Assembly (NCBI GenBank): GCA_021234155.1
Contig: JAJEKV010000064.1
Span: forward strand, 558,001 to 622,000
Direction: 5' to 3'
DNA length: 64,000 nt
Source of the DNA: Isoetes taiwanensis
Lineage: Eukaryota; Streptophyta; Lycopodiopsida; Isoetales; Isoetaceae
Made by a program: the position numbers and the translations under genes. Shown in pieces: positions 45,446 to 57,599 of the stretch (positions within the stretch are counted from its first letter, which is position 1; the number at the start of each line of letters is the position of its first letter). Below the pieces are notes generated by a model, which did not search any database, was not told the origin of the DNA, and saw nothing but the letters and a program-made list of their open reading frames with translations.

Positions 45446-46200
45446 TTGATTCAGTATTGTTTCTTTTTATGTAACATTTATTCAATGCTTATCAATTTTA
45501 ATGGCACAAGGTTGCTAACTGTTTAGCTTGTTCTGCTATCTTTATGGGTCTAAATATTTTTCAGCAATCCCTTTTTTTCTATCGCAAATTGATGAATGTC
45601 GTGGCATTTTGTGCTTATTATTTTTATGCCAGAGGCTTGTCTACTTTGATTTGGTTTGTCTTCTGAGTTGCCCTGCTTTTGAGATAGTCCGGAATCATTT
45701 TTTGACCTTAGCATTCCATTCCACGCTTCCACAACTTCTCGGAGCACCATCTGTGCATGACTTGGCATTATACATACTCGAGGTTCTAGATAAACATCCT
45801 GCAATTACCGCAGCCCTCAAGAGTCATTATCTCCGCTTGTCTAGTATCATCATTACTCCAGCGTTTTTCCTTTGAAACCTTCGAGTAAGTGTGGCTTTTA
45901 ATCCTAGTAGTAATGATTGTACTAGCCCATTGTATGGGTCCCATGACCTATTGGTCTCCGTGAACGTTAAAAAAACTATTCTATTCTATTCTATTCTTTC
46001 CACATCTTGGCAAGTATTTGATTCAGTATTGGTTTTTTTTTTATAACCTTTATTCAATAGTTACTTTTGCACATCAGTTCCAATGCACAAGTTTTGAACT
46101 TGTTTAGCTTGTTTTATGGGTCTGAAATTATGTAGCAGTTCTTTCTTTTTATTGTAAATGAATGGAATTCCATGGCTTTTTGTGCTTATTATTTTTATGA
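45446..46200 (+). repeat. 182-bp direct repeats flanking a LINE fragment
   Basis: 45446-45627 and 46018-46200 are alignable over their whole length (TTGATTCAGTATTG, TTTATTCAAT, GTTTAGCTTG, TTTATGGGTCT, TTTGTGCTTATTATTTTTAT) with many small differences. The LINE 3' fragment at about 45640-45998 lies exactly between them. Confidence 0.8.
45640..45998 (+). mobile_element. LINE 3' fragment with (ATTCT)n tail
   Basis: The plus frame reads SCPAFEIVRNHFLTLAF, GAPSVHDLALYILEVLDKHP and stops, resembling the end of LINE ORF2 after the Cys/His knuckle. It then reads GGGTCCCATGACCTATTGG, TCTCCGTGAACGTTAAAA and about four ATTCT units to 45998. Same 3' core as at 18.9 and 33.6 kb. It is 5'-truncated within the C-terminal coding region. 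Confidence 0.8.
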
Positions 46201-46448
46201 CGTTGTAATTTAGAAGGCAGAGACTTCTTTAAGAAGACAAGTAGAAGAGGTGAATATTTGGATTACTTTCTTGCTGGTTTGCTCAGTGGAAATTCTGAAC
46301 CTAAATAAAGTTTCAAGTATTTATCCTCAGAGTATGACTTAAAGCGTAATTAGGTGTGTATTAAAAGTAAAACCGAAATCTCGCTAAACTTGATGGTCGT
46401 GCATAAAGTTGGTTTTAGATACTTAATAAGGTTGGTTGATGGCTATAT

Positions 46449-49400
46449 GATTGATTGATTGATTGATTGATTTATTATCACGCCATATCAGACCCTCAGG
46501 TCCATTAGGCGACAAAAAGAAATACATATAATAAGTCCACTAAATGAGGCCTCTTGCCTCCATATCATCTGCTGATTATTCAAATCTAAAATCATTTTTC
46601 CGATGTTCCCACCACGCTTGAAGATAAGCTCCAAGTCAAGGTGGGAGGCATCGAAGTAATAGCTGCGAAAACTTCTAGACAAAGTAGCATCAATCCCAAA
46701 AGCATCACGTACCTCTTCAAATCTAGGAGCATTCCAGAAGGCATGGTGTTCATCTTCTCCACAAATGTGTTCTCTACAACATGGACAAAAATCTTAGCCC
46801 ATGTGGAATGTCATGAGCACGCCTACCTCCAAGGAGTGAGACCAAGAATCGAGCTTGGGAAATAAGCCTTCCCGCCGCCGTATCCCATCGTATATCAAGG
46901 TAATCTTGTTCCACATAATTAATCATAAGGTTCACCTCCGCTTGTAATATTCCCCCATTTTTGGCGCCAAAGGAGATGCCCATAAATGGTGGATAACTTT
47001 TTCTGGTGAAAATGAGATCACGTGATCCCCGCAATGTATCGCATCAAGTCTAAAATGTCTATCCCCCATTTGCAGGCCAATCTATGCCAGCTTGTACCAT
47101 CCAATATAAGTATGGTTGTCTCATCACTCTTGAAGGGCTTTAAAGTGAGGCTTATCCTTTCTCTTCAAGATGTTGACTCTCTCAAGAAGTACCGCGCCCT
47201 CGGCTATAGTGCTTCTCATTTAAATGGTAGAAAACATGTCTCCTGTAAGCAACATTTCGTATGTGTTTGTAATCTTCACCCCAAGTTCTTCCATCAAAAT
47301 CTTTTTCTGTATACTTTCAATACTCGCTTCATTTCTTTTTGGATGTGCCTAGTTCCCAAACCTAACATCCATATAGTACCACAGTTGTACCAACATTTTA
47401 AACATAAAAGTTTCGCGATACTCCATTTCTATATATGCATATTCCTCCACAAACTCATTGTGCCATATAAAGCTCTCGGCCAGTTCTAACCCTTTGTCAA
47501 CTCCTCAGATTCCATTTATAGTTGTCGTAAGAACTCCACCCAAGGTATTTATATTGATACTTTCTCCAAGATTCTCCACCAAACTTACTCCAAATGTTTT
47601 CTTCCCTACAACCATCACTTCGAGCCTTTATTTATCACATCCTTTTTCTACAAAAGGAACCCAAGATGTCTTGGAGGAGCTTTGTAATCCAAGGCGTGTT
47701 TTAGAGAAGAGAACAATGTCATCTCGCGATATAAAAGTATTTGATCACATATTTTAAGCAAGCCATACTCAAGATCGCCTTCTCTCCTCATCCACCTCTC
47801 CTCCAGCTATCAATAAACACTCCAAAGAGTGTGATAGTGGGCAACTTCGCTTACTCCCAATATTGTTTTCTTTATCTTTCCAAGCATTCTTAGAGGAAAA
47901 GAAAGCTCGAATAAGACCTTATGATACAAAATGCAAATTCCTTTTTGAAGCTCTTTAGAACTTGCAAATATTCAAGTCTTTGCTTTTAGAGTGCTACTTA
48001 CTGACATACAAAAGCCTTAGTGAAGTCTACAAACAACAATATAGAGCATTTCTATGTTCTTCGCTTCCTTCACACACTGATCAGAAGAGATGATCAATAG
48101 TAGAATGCTTCTTTTCTAAAACCCGCTTGCCCACATGCCCGTGATTTTATTCTCTCAGCCTAACCGCTTAATTTTCTTTTTCCAAAGATACCCCAAATAA
48201 CTTTGCCATTACACTACTTCACCAAAATGGTTCGATAATTCATGACAAATATCCTTATCTCCACCCCTTATGAATTGGCACAATTCTCGCTAATACAACT
48301 GCCATTGTTCCTCGAAAGCTCGATGTAAAGCCATGTTAAACAAATCAAAGAAGTTTTTGCATCGCTTTGTTGCCACCCCATTTTTAGGAGTTCTATTGCC
48401 GACCTATCGTGATCGCGTCGTCACTAGCCATTTTTCTCAAAGACAAATATATATCTTCCTGGCCGCAACAAGTCTATAATGCTTCCTTCTACAACCTCCC
48501 CTCGCTTCTTCGCTATTTGGAACATTGTATATTTGTTTAACATAATCAAATAGTTCTTGCCTTGTGAAATCAATACCTAATGTGGTCAGATGTGCCGCAA
48601 AATCCACTCCAAAACCGCTTAGGATCAAGCTGAGCTCCTCCATTAATTGTTGCCGCCATCGCATTCCCATTCAACTTGTTTTGCTTTGTAAACCGCTTAA
48701 ATGCCTTTCTAGCCTCTTATCCAATGAGTTATAAAAATCTCTCCGCTTGATAACATTCTAGATCCCACCATTTCATTCCTTCTTGGCAATCCCCTTCGGC
48801 CGCATCTCCAAAATCAGGATAGTAAATCATATCATCAGACATCAATAAAAATTGATTGTTTTTGCAATACCGCTCTAACCAATTTAATTTTCATTAAGAG
48901 CATTTTCTAGACTTGTTCCATTAGCATTCCTACCTTTTATCCGCTTGAATTCCGGCGCAATCTCTCCGCCGCCTATTCTCAGACCTAATGCTTAGTTTTA
49001 GTTTCAAATGCAAATGTAAGAAGTGTGTGATCGCATTACGGGTTGATCAACTACCCTAAAATCATATGCACTAGGCTAGCTGCATCAACTTTATCACTTC
49101 AATAAGGTAATCTATTTCACTAGAACTCCAGGCAGTGAGTGCAAGTAAATCCATTAGCGTGATGGAAATTTACTTGCTATTGGGTAAAAAGTACCATTCC
49201 AAATGTCTCGACATAACACCCGCGTTAAAGAGTTTTCCCATGGCATTTTCGTTCTATCAGAGAGACTCTATCCCAAATCCATGTGGACAACTCTTCCAAC
49301 CATATGTCATCTAGATTTATCCTGAGAAAAATTTTTTGCTTGCTTACCGCTACTTCCAGCATTGAAATCCCCGTACCAATAGCACATGCCCCTTTAAGAG

Positions 49401-49450
49401 CAAATGAGCAATATCCTTGCTACTGCACAAATGGGTCTCACAAACTTAAA
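46449..49450 (-). mobile_element. Decayed APE-type LINE (copy 2)
   Basis: Minus-strand element. YGDFNAGS (about 49381-49355) is the endonuclease GDFN motif; WYDSRM-like linker near 48780; AKLFGVSLE near 48210; LFVDFTKAF (48033-48010) is an RT core motif; RDDIVLFSKT (about 47730-47700) corresponds to ADDIVLFS; NTLGGVL near 47550 corresponds to KYLGV. The last open stretch (46785-46488) carries CPCCREHICGEDEHHAFWNA, the Cys/His knuckle region. The 3' UTR (TTTTTGTCGCCTAATGGACC) ends in a (TCAA)n tail at 46449-46470. Multiple stops and frameshifts. A different subfamily from copy 1, judging by tail and knuckle. Confidence 0.85.
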
Positions 49451-49459
49451 TTATCATGA

Positions 49460-52400
49460 TCATATATATTCCGCCATTTACTAGCTGCAAAAGTACATCA
49501 CAGCAATATATAATGTAAGTTTCCCTTTATTTCGCTAAATCCACATGTATTGATTTCAGTCACATACCTTAACTACGCGACACGAAGCTCATAGGTCAAG
49601 TTAAGGCACAAACATGCAATACCTCCATAGCCCCTGCCACTTTCACCATAATAAGATGGTTCATTAGATACTCAATTGGAGAAAAGGGGAACCTGATACT
49701 CAATTGATGAAAATAGGAAACGTTTGCATCTTGTTGATTGTAAAATGGTTGTATTTGTTTTTCCATTAAATCCAATCCGTCTTTATTATGAAACTAAACA
49801 TAGCAAAGGAATGCGAAAGAGCCTTATCTAGTTTACCTATCCATCACTTAATTACCAAAATGTAAGTATTGTATGCGCATGTGCTGCATTAATGTGCCAT
49901 ATTTGTCACCCAATTCCACCGCACTACTCACACTTTGCCACGCTGGATTTACATTTACATTTTGACTTCGTATATTCATTTTATGCATGTTTTGATACTT
50001 GTGATGTTTGCTTAGCATGGAAGGGATCCAGTGAAGTCTTGCCTCCATTGCAAATGTTCTGGTCTTTGAAATTAAACCTGATATAGAAGATAATGTCCCC
50101 AATTATGCTTTGTACATCTGTTGTAGAAAACGTCCCATGGCTCGTGTTGTTTATGTAGGAAGAAGAGAATAATATTGTGAAAGATGCAAAGAACAAGGCA
50201 ATCGCAGAAGTGTCCAGACATGAACCGAGCATTCTTGAATGAGCCATGGTCCCTCTGATACACCATTGCAGCGATGAAGCCCCGCACTAATTCATGCAAC
50301 CTGCAATCGTATTACAACAATATGTAATGTGATGGTTTCCCATTTTTGCAATAAAAGCTATTACACTTGATGCCATGTTCTTGCAAACCATTCAAGATTC
50401 AGCTCAATCTGCTGAATTGCAAGGAAGATGGCTAGTTTTCACGTTTGTTATGAAGACACAAGTTTCCCTAGATATTCTTCCTAGGCATGTCCTTTCATGA
50501 AGTCTCTTTATTATGATATTAAATTGCCTCTCAGGTCTTTGAAACGACTTATTTCTTCATTTCTGAACAAAGATAATTAATTTGGATAATGTTTTTGATA
50601 TTGGGGTGATTGTGTTGGCAAATGTCTTGTTATTTCCGTTTTTGATGGATGGAATTAGGAGGCCATTGTAGGCTGAGGAGTATGCGTGGTATGTTATGTG
50701 TTGAAACTATGTCTATTATGTGTATTATGGGCAGTATTATCTCCGTGATAAGACTTGCAAAACATGTGCGAAGTATTTGTGTAGATCTGCAATGGAGAAA
50801 TATATTGAGTGTGAAGTATACCAGCGTTTATCAGCAAGATCTACTTACAGTCCTTGAAGTACCGTGAAAGAAATGCTTTTCTCTCGACAAGAAGTGCTAT
50901 GTTTTTGTGAATCGGCCGCTGTTTTTCTCGGCATTATACTTTTCTTCCTTTCTTATAGTTAAATGTACTCAATTAGACCGATCTATTCTTTTAATACAAA
51001 GATACTCACATTGTATTTTGGAAAGTCTTCTACTTGATGCATATTTTTTGCTCTAGCTTCATCCAAATAGTCTATGTCGACTTTGAATGTAAGCTTGCAC
51101 GCATTTGGAATGTTTTGGACGTCGACAAAGGCTTGTGCTTACTTGGCATGTTCCTAGCCTATCCAAACAGTCTATTTAGAGCGCCCTCAATGTGCTTTGC
51201 ACCATTTGGAATAAGTTTTTGTTCGTTGGTTCTTAGAAGCTTCTAGATACATGTGCCTTGCCCTAATCCAATACGAACTGGTTATTTACTGGAACATCCA
51301 ACAGCTACGTGGTGTTGAATGACATCGTGGACGAGCATGCAATGCACACAATCACTTGAATCACGACGAAATCCGGCGCGGGAATTGCAAACCGTAAGCT
51401 GAGACTGTGCTTTGAGTCTCCATAATGCACTTTGGTGTAAAGGAAGAGAAACCATTGTACGAGTTTGAGATTGTGTCAACACCATTAAGATTCTAAGGAA
51501 TACCGCTATGACATCCATTGAAGGGTCTCATAGCTCGCTTCCTTATTGCCCATAGATGAAAGTAAAATATACCTGGGCCACCGCTAAGCTCGGACCCATG
51601 GCCAACCTAAGTATATACCGCCAACCTCATGAAGTTTCTATTGCCTGATCAAAGAACACACATGTACCCTGTTTGCTAGTCGCAGCATGGATGCAAAAAG
51701 GATGTTTTTGCAAAATTGAAGTTCCGCTTGAACAAGCATGTGTTCCTTTGTCTTATTCAAGACCCCGGCGCCAAAGATGCTAATACGCGGGCCAAACTAG
51801 TTTAACATCCGCGAGGCTACAATGGCATTCAAGGTTGTAGAGGATGCAAAGTATTTGCCGGTTTCGGATGAATTAAGATTTTATGACATATAGTGGCGAC
51901 ACTCACAAACTAAGTTCCTCATAGCACACATTCTTAGAAAATACCAAGGCATATCTTCGGGCCTCCTAAAACTAAGCCAAAATTGTCCTCATTGTCACCT
52001 TCTTTGATAGAGAGCTTTCCACTAATCAAACATTTTTGGATGTTCAGTCTCGCACATTGAGATTGAATATAATTGTGACAATACAATGCGAAGACGCGGA
52101 AATGCTTCCAACAAGGTAGTGTCGATACTGACTCGTAAGGAACGACGCATACGATCTAAGAGTTAATAATGTTCTAAGGACATCGCATGACCGTGATCCA
52201 AGATGCCACACGAATAAATGATAGAGCATTGTTTCGACAAATTTCTAAGCATCTATTAGAGGCGATTAACTACAATGAAGGCGTGCATCCTCAATATTGC
52301 GCCAAAGCGCATCAAGAGCTCCGTGGTAAATGCACATGGACTCCAAATCATTGCTCTCTGCCAGTGGCCTAGGCCCGTAACCCGAATCCATAACTATTGA

Positions 52401-53700
52401 GCAACAAAGACATGCCTTTTCTATTTTTAAGTAGCTTTACTTTGCTTGCAATCACGTATTTCATGTAGCATAGTTCGAACTTGTAATGTACCTATAAAAT
52501 GATAAGGCTACATTGTGAAATCACACACTAACAGTTATTGGGCAAAAAGTTGGAAAAACCCTGTGAAATAATAAGATAGATTGAGCTTAATAATATCCTA
52601 AAACATTTTAAATCACTAATTCTAATATTTAGTATTTAAGCCCAATTGAAAAAGTAGATAAGAAGGGCCATTTTTATATATAAAATTAAAATACAGCCTC
52701 TATAAGATGTCATTCTTAAGAAGGCATAAATTAGAAATATATATAATTTAGTCTATGCTATATAACAAAAAATCAAAACCATATTAAAGTCCCATTGTAA
52801 TATAGAATTCATCTACAAGCTCTAAATTAAACAACATATAATGATGAGAATATAATGTAGTGAAGAATGCTTTCTCAATGTTTTTCCAGCTTGTAAACAA
52901 TGCATTCAATGCTTCGGGGCTTGTGTAGAAGCCTTAGAATTTGAAGGCTATAAATAACCTCTAAATTGTAGAAAATAAATTGCCCATCAAACTTCTCGTT
53001 AATGCTATATCCAAATATAAGGTTGGGAGTTTTTCGCTTTAAGTTCTTCCATCAAATAAACGGCTAATAAAACTTCATTTTTGAAGAACTCGCGGTGGTC
53101 ACAATATATTAAAAGAATGGTAATGTTAAGCAAAGTAAGTGAGGAGGAAGGAGAACTGCCCAAAGAGACAAAGGATACCGGCTACACTCCACAAAACTGC
53201 AACTCTCATCACTGGTGATAAACTCACTCATCACCGTAAGTCCCGGCTTAAATGGAAAACTTCCGCTTCTACTAATCCCGAACACCAAAAGCTTTGAAAT
53301 AGCTTGTACCTCGAGTCGAGGAATCAGAGAGGCCGCAGTCACTGGACCCCCGAAAGATCCACAACCGCCGCCGCCTAAATCAACCATACACCAACCAAGC
53401 CACGATTGGGGATGTAAGGTTTGTCAGCCAAAAGACGAGCCGCCAAGCACCAGATACACATGAAGCAAAGAATTATTGGCTATTCAACCTCACCTCAAAC
53501 AGAGTCTCCACCCAATCCTGTGCAACCCGCAAATGAGGGCATAAAACCGCATAATGCCTACCCCACGATGAAGGCCACAACAAGGGCAAAAGAGGGTTCA
53601 CACCCTACCTAAACCCACCCACAAGGACATTCAATTCATACAAGGCACCACCGCCACATAAGTAACTGAACCTTCTGGGGAAGTGAGCTCCATGTCCACG
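49460..53700. other. Mostly featureless stretch
   Basis: Short ORFs only: 49848-50299 minus (three overlapping frames), 50649-50867 plus (Cys-containing), 51282-51518 minus, 52187-52372 plus and 53109-53463 on both strands with a Pro/Gly-rich segment. None has a domain I recognise. 52560-52850 is very AT-rich. If genes exist here they are fragmented beyond my recognition. Confidence 0.35.
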
Positions 53701-53712
53701 CCCAAAGATACC

Positions 53713-53724
53713 GCTTTGATACTA
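53713..53724 (-). other. Possible degenerate tRNA-Met primer-binding site
   Basis: The minus strand reads TAGTATCAAAGC, two G-to-A changes from TGGTATCAGAGC, the usual plant LTR-retrotransposon primer-binding site. It is preceded on that strand by TGTTCTCACAT, which could be an LTR end (…CA). No gag or matching LTR start was found. Confidence 0.25.
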
Positions 53725-54158
53725 ATGTGAGAACATTACTGACACATCAAGATACTCATAATTTTGAAGTCAAATGTATGACATTACCAAAACACCAAAT
53801 ATGCATTTGAACTAAAGCTATTTAATATTTAAGGAGTCAAAATCAAGCAAAAAATGCCAGCTTGCCTTGCTTTTAGGAGGAAGAATTAGCAAGTTGTCTC
53901 TATTTATGCGAGGCCATCCAACAAATTGATTGTAAATATTTTGCAAGATTATAATGCTTGTATCGACTAAATTTTATCATCATATACAATAGGAATAGTT
54001 TCATCTACAAAGGCCCAAAGGCAATCGCACTACCTTTTAAGTATATTTTCCACGATCCTCCCATTTATAGCCTTCCAAATCACAATCCATTTAGCTATTA
54101 CATGATACATTAATTATTGAATCTGGGCCAGGTAAATTTTCATTATTCCCAATGCCCT

Positions 54159-54224
54159 CACTTATTTGTAATAATCGATCCTCATAATTCTTCACTTATT
54201 TGCATAATCGATTCTCATAATTCA
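54159..54224 (+). repeat. 33-bp tandem pair
   Basis: CACTTATTTG(T/C)ATAATCGAT and CTCATAATTC recur with 34-bp spacing (54159-54192, 54193-54224). Confidence 0.85.
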
Positions 54225-54613
54225 CGCTTTCTTTTGGTAGAGCATTAGGTGCAAAAGAAATGTCATGTCTGTGACTTGCTAGAGTGCTCATTGTTGCTTC
54301 AGCCTAGCTATCTTGGCTGCATCTATGGTGGCATTATTAATACAATATGAACTATTAATATGGTGTTATTCCCAATCCATGCATTAGGTAGTAAATAAAC
54401 ATGGACTCAAATGAGATCATACATTATGTGGGAGAAGATGCATTTAAACGTAAAGAGCAACCTTTGTATACCTCAAGGCCCTCGCATAAAAAGGAAGATA
54501 AAACTTATTTTATACACAAATGTAACATCGTGCACCTCTCCTTCAAACAATGTAATTTACTAATGCAATTTCTTGGCATGATAGCTTCTTCTCTGAGCTC
54601 CATCATTTATCCA

Positions 54614-54779
54614 CCAGAGCAAGAGCAAGACTCTTCCATGCAAAACATGACTTTGAACTATGATTAAAGCCACTTCACCCTCCGGCCATGGAGGGCAACC
54701 CGAGCAAGAGCAAGACTCTTCCATGCAAACATGACTTGAACTATGATTAGCCACTTCACCTCCCGCCATGGAGGGCAAC
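54614..54779 (+). repeat. 86-bp tandem pair
   Basis: 54614-54699 and 54700-54779 share GAGCAAGAGCAAGACTCTTC, CATGCAAA, CATGACTT, GAACTATGATTA, GCCACTTCACC and GCCATGGAGGGCAACC. The start is CCAGAG in unit 1 and CCGAG in unit 2, another loss at a CAG. Other differences are mostly homopolymer length. Confidence 0.9.
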
Positions 54780-54832
54780 CCTCCTCGCAGGCAAAGACCT
54801 TGTTTTTATATACATCAATCACAAGCTAACCC

Positions 54833-54924
54833 GAATAGTTTAATAGAAACATAATAGCTCGAGAATAGTTTAATAGAAACATAATAGATCCCTCGCGAAT
54901 AGTTTAATAGAAACATAATAGCTC
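54833..54924 (+). repeat. 30-34-bp tandem array, three units
   Basis: GAATAGTTTAATAGAAACAT begins at 54833, 54863 and 54897; units end AATAGCTC or AATAGATCCCTCGC. Confidence 0.95.
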
Positions 54925-54929
54925 CCTCA

Positions 54930-56935
54930 AGTAGTAAATATTGAAAGTAGTAATTTGAACGCCATTATCATTATCGTGATAGGAGAGCTGCAACAAGGGT
55001 TTCTAGGCTAGACTTGAATGGCCGCAGCCTCCTCGATTGCCAATACTTGCAATAAAACACCCATTGTTACCATCTGATGGTATACAAAATGCAGGTCCGG
55101 ACCAGAACAATAGAGGTGGAAGCCAAAACACCGTATCTTTTGCTGAACAACACGTTGAACAACACATACAACAACACATACAACAAGCAGATACATCCAT
55201 TGTCGTAGGAGCATCCCCTACCTAAAATATTTGGCATGTTGGATCAACATCAGAGCTTCACAAGTAGGCCATAAGATCTGACATTTTTGCAAGCATCCCT
55301 CCCAAGAAACAAAAGTCGATGTCCAAAAGAGGCATCTACATACTGCTTTTTATGTGATAGAATTAATGGCATCACAGGTCGTCCGATGGCTGGCTAAACA
55401 ATGACTACTTTTTGTGCCTAAAATCACCAAACAGTCATCATGGCCCTTTCTTAGTAACTGCATATTCAATTAGTTGTCTAAATATTAAAATAAGCATATA
55501 AGTGGCGCCTCTAAATGCCATTGTCAAAATCTACAACAGCTGCTTATCCACATAGATAATATGAAAATGGACCTTGACTGAATGAATTCATTGAACGAAT
55601 ACCGCTGTCTAATATCTAGAAAGATGCTTCAAGAAATGCCATTGCCAAAACATAGGGGAGCTTCTTATAGCAAAATGAATATAAGTGCCAAAGTCATAAC
55701 TGAGCATCGTAGGCCTCTTTTCTTCTGGCAAACAAATCAATGACTTAGCGTGCAATGGCTTCATAAGAGGTACTTGCACTTGCGTAGTTTGCATACAACA
55801 TGAGCGTTTGTAAACATCAAGGTACTAGGTACAATCAGTTGAACGATTGGATAGAAGGGCATATTCTTTGACCCACACATAGGGCAAATAAAGCGGAGTG
55901 AAGCAGGTGCATTCATCGTTGTTACAGTTCCAGATCTAGCAAAGCCATTGTGTTATAATCTAGTGATTTCCCAGTCTTCATCCAAGCTCATCCAATTCTT
56001 TTGTTTTCAACTAGTAATTTCTATGAAATGATTGCAGGAATTTAACTAAAACAAGACTGAAGTTTCAATGCTTACCTGAAATTTCATCATCCGACGGTAA
56101 TAGCACCGATTAAGGTTAACAACATCCTGCTTACGAACTATTCATCACTTGAAACCAAACATCTTGAATGTTACAAAGATATTCAAGGGCATTCTCTATA
56201 TCTACATGCTTCATTATCGATAGCAATAATACAATTTCTGACATTTAAATGGCAATATTATCACCTGTGAAATACTTCTTGTTAAAGCCGTTCAGATATA
56301 TATCTTTGATGTAGACTTATCTTTGCATAGCATGAGATTATGATGCAGACTGGGGTTGTTTTGAGATTCTCTCCACCAGCATAAACAATTGCTATAGTCT
56401 ACAGTTCTTTTAGGGGCATGCCTAGAATGTGATGGTGATGCAGAGCACGAAAGAAAAGTAAAGCATTTCTAGCAGCCAGTGACAGACCTGCCTTCATGTT
56501 TGCCTTTGTGACACTTGCTGCATTGCACACCTTCCATCTGACAGAATTTCTTGCTGAATATGGCATCGTCTCTCACAGCAGACGGATAAAATATTCCAGA
56601 TCCGCTAACCAAGTTTCTAGAGATCCTTGCAGCATTAGGAGGTTTCATAGGTCCATATATCAACTAGGAGCTCTAGAGAAGTTCATCGTGTCGCTCCTGT
56701 AGCTTAAATTATGGCAAATATGCTAGGATCATTATGCATGAATTCATTTGTAGTTTATAAAAGGTGGATTGCTGATTGTTAGTACTCAAAACCAATTAAA
56801 AAATCCTTCTCAAACTGCAGATGAGATGACACCGTTCCAAAGTAAGACTCGCTTCATGTTGATTAAAATATTGGTTAAGAAACATCACTAATCGCTTACA
56901 TTGTAAACCATGCAAGTTATGGGGCTGATCAACTA
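54930..56935. other. Region downstream of the SKA2-like gene
   Basis: Coding-like scraps on the minus strand (56469-56663, with SKCHKGKHEG; 55609-55794; and EIVLLLSIMKHVDIENALEY near 56225-56165) could be exons of another gene, but I could not connect or name them. A CAACA-rich run at 55145-55190 makes spurious Cys-rich ORFs on the other strand. Confidence 0.3.
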
Positions 56936-56941
56936 ACAGCA

Positions 56942-57560
56942 TCAAAGGAAATCCTTCGCTTGAGCTTCCAGTTCAGATATGACATTTTGTAGAGAATTTA
57001 CAGTCAAGTCATCATTCTCTCTTGAAGGAAGGCCAGCTCTTGACTGCATGTTTCCTAACGTATTCTTGTTTTCTACTAGTGTCTTTTGCTGTCTTGTCAA
57101 CAAACTCCTGAACATATTCCCAGACGTTGGCAGGAATGAATGACCCATGAACATTGTAAAAAACAATAGGTATTATTATTACCTACCTGCTTTGCAACAA
57201 GAAGTTTCTTACATTCATCTTCAAGCAGAGGCAACTCCCTTCTTTTGATCTTCCTAATGCGCGATAACAACTTCATGGGATTAGCCTGTCCAAAACCACC
57301 ATCAAAATGTTTCGTAGTTCCACAAGAGATACCAATACCACATCATTCCCATACTTTTGTTGAATCTATCCTCAATTTGTGCTCCACCAACTGGAAAAAG
57401 AGATATCCGCATGTCATTTAAAGACAGATAAAGTGAAAGATTATATTCTTGTGCTTTAGGATTGTTATCAAAGATGATACCAAGAGAGTGTTGTGGCATG
57501 CTCGAAATGGGCTTGCAATGTGTCCACTGCATTTTCTGCCCAGCCTCGTCCCGCCGCTGA
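56942..57560 (-). pseudogene. SKA2-like kinetochore protein gene, four exons, frameshifted
   Basis: SKA2 is a small subunit of the spindle- and kinetochore-associated complex that helps couple kinetochores to microtubules. Minus strand: exon 1 (about 57560-57481) has ENAVDTLQAHFEHATTLS; exon 2 (about 57395-57345, after TTTCCAG) has VEHKL and, one frame over, FNKSMG; exon 3 (57285-57187, exactly 33 codons, acceptor GACAG, donor GTAGGT) has ANPMKLLSRIRKIKRRELPL then EDECKKLLVAKQ; exon 4 (57107-56942, acceptor TTCAG) has EFVDKTAK, then one frame over LVENKNTLGNMQSRAGLPSR and a stop after EAQAKDFL. The order and the NPMKL..RI..I / LLVAKQ / DK motifs fit plant SKA2 homologues as I recall them. One shift lies at an AAAA run and may be a sequencing error, so the gene could be alive. 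No clear start codon. Could be a retained degenerate copy. Confidence 0.6.
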
Positions 57561-57599
57561 TGCCAAGTGACCTGAGCAAATTTGAACTAGCGCCGGGCA

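Noticed and set aside
55003-55214. Cys-rich minus-strand ORFs (CCMCCC...)
   Set aside because: Produced by the CAACA-type repeat on the other strand.
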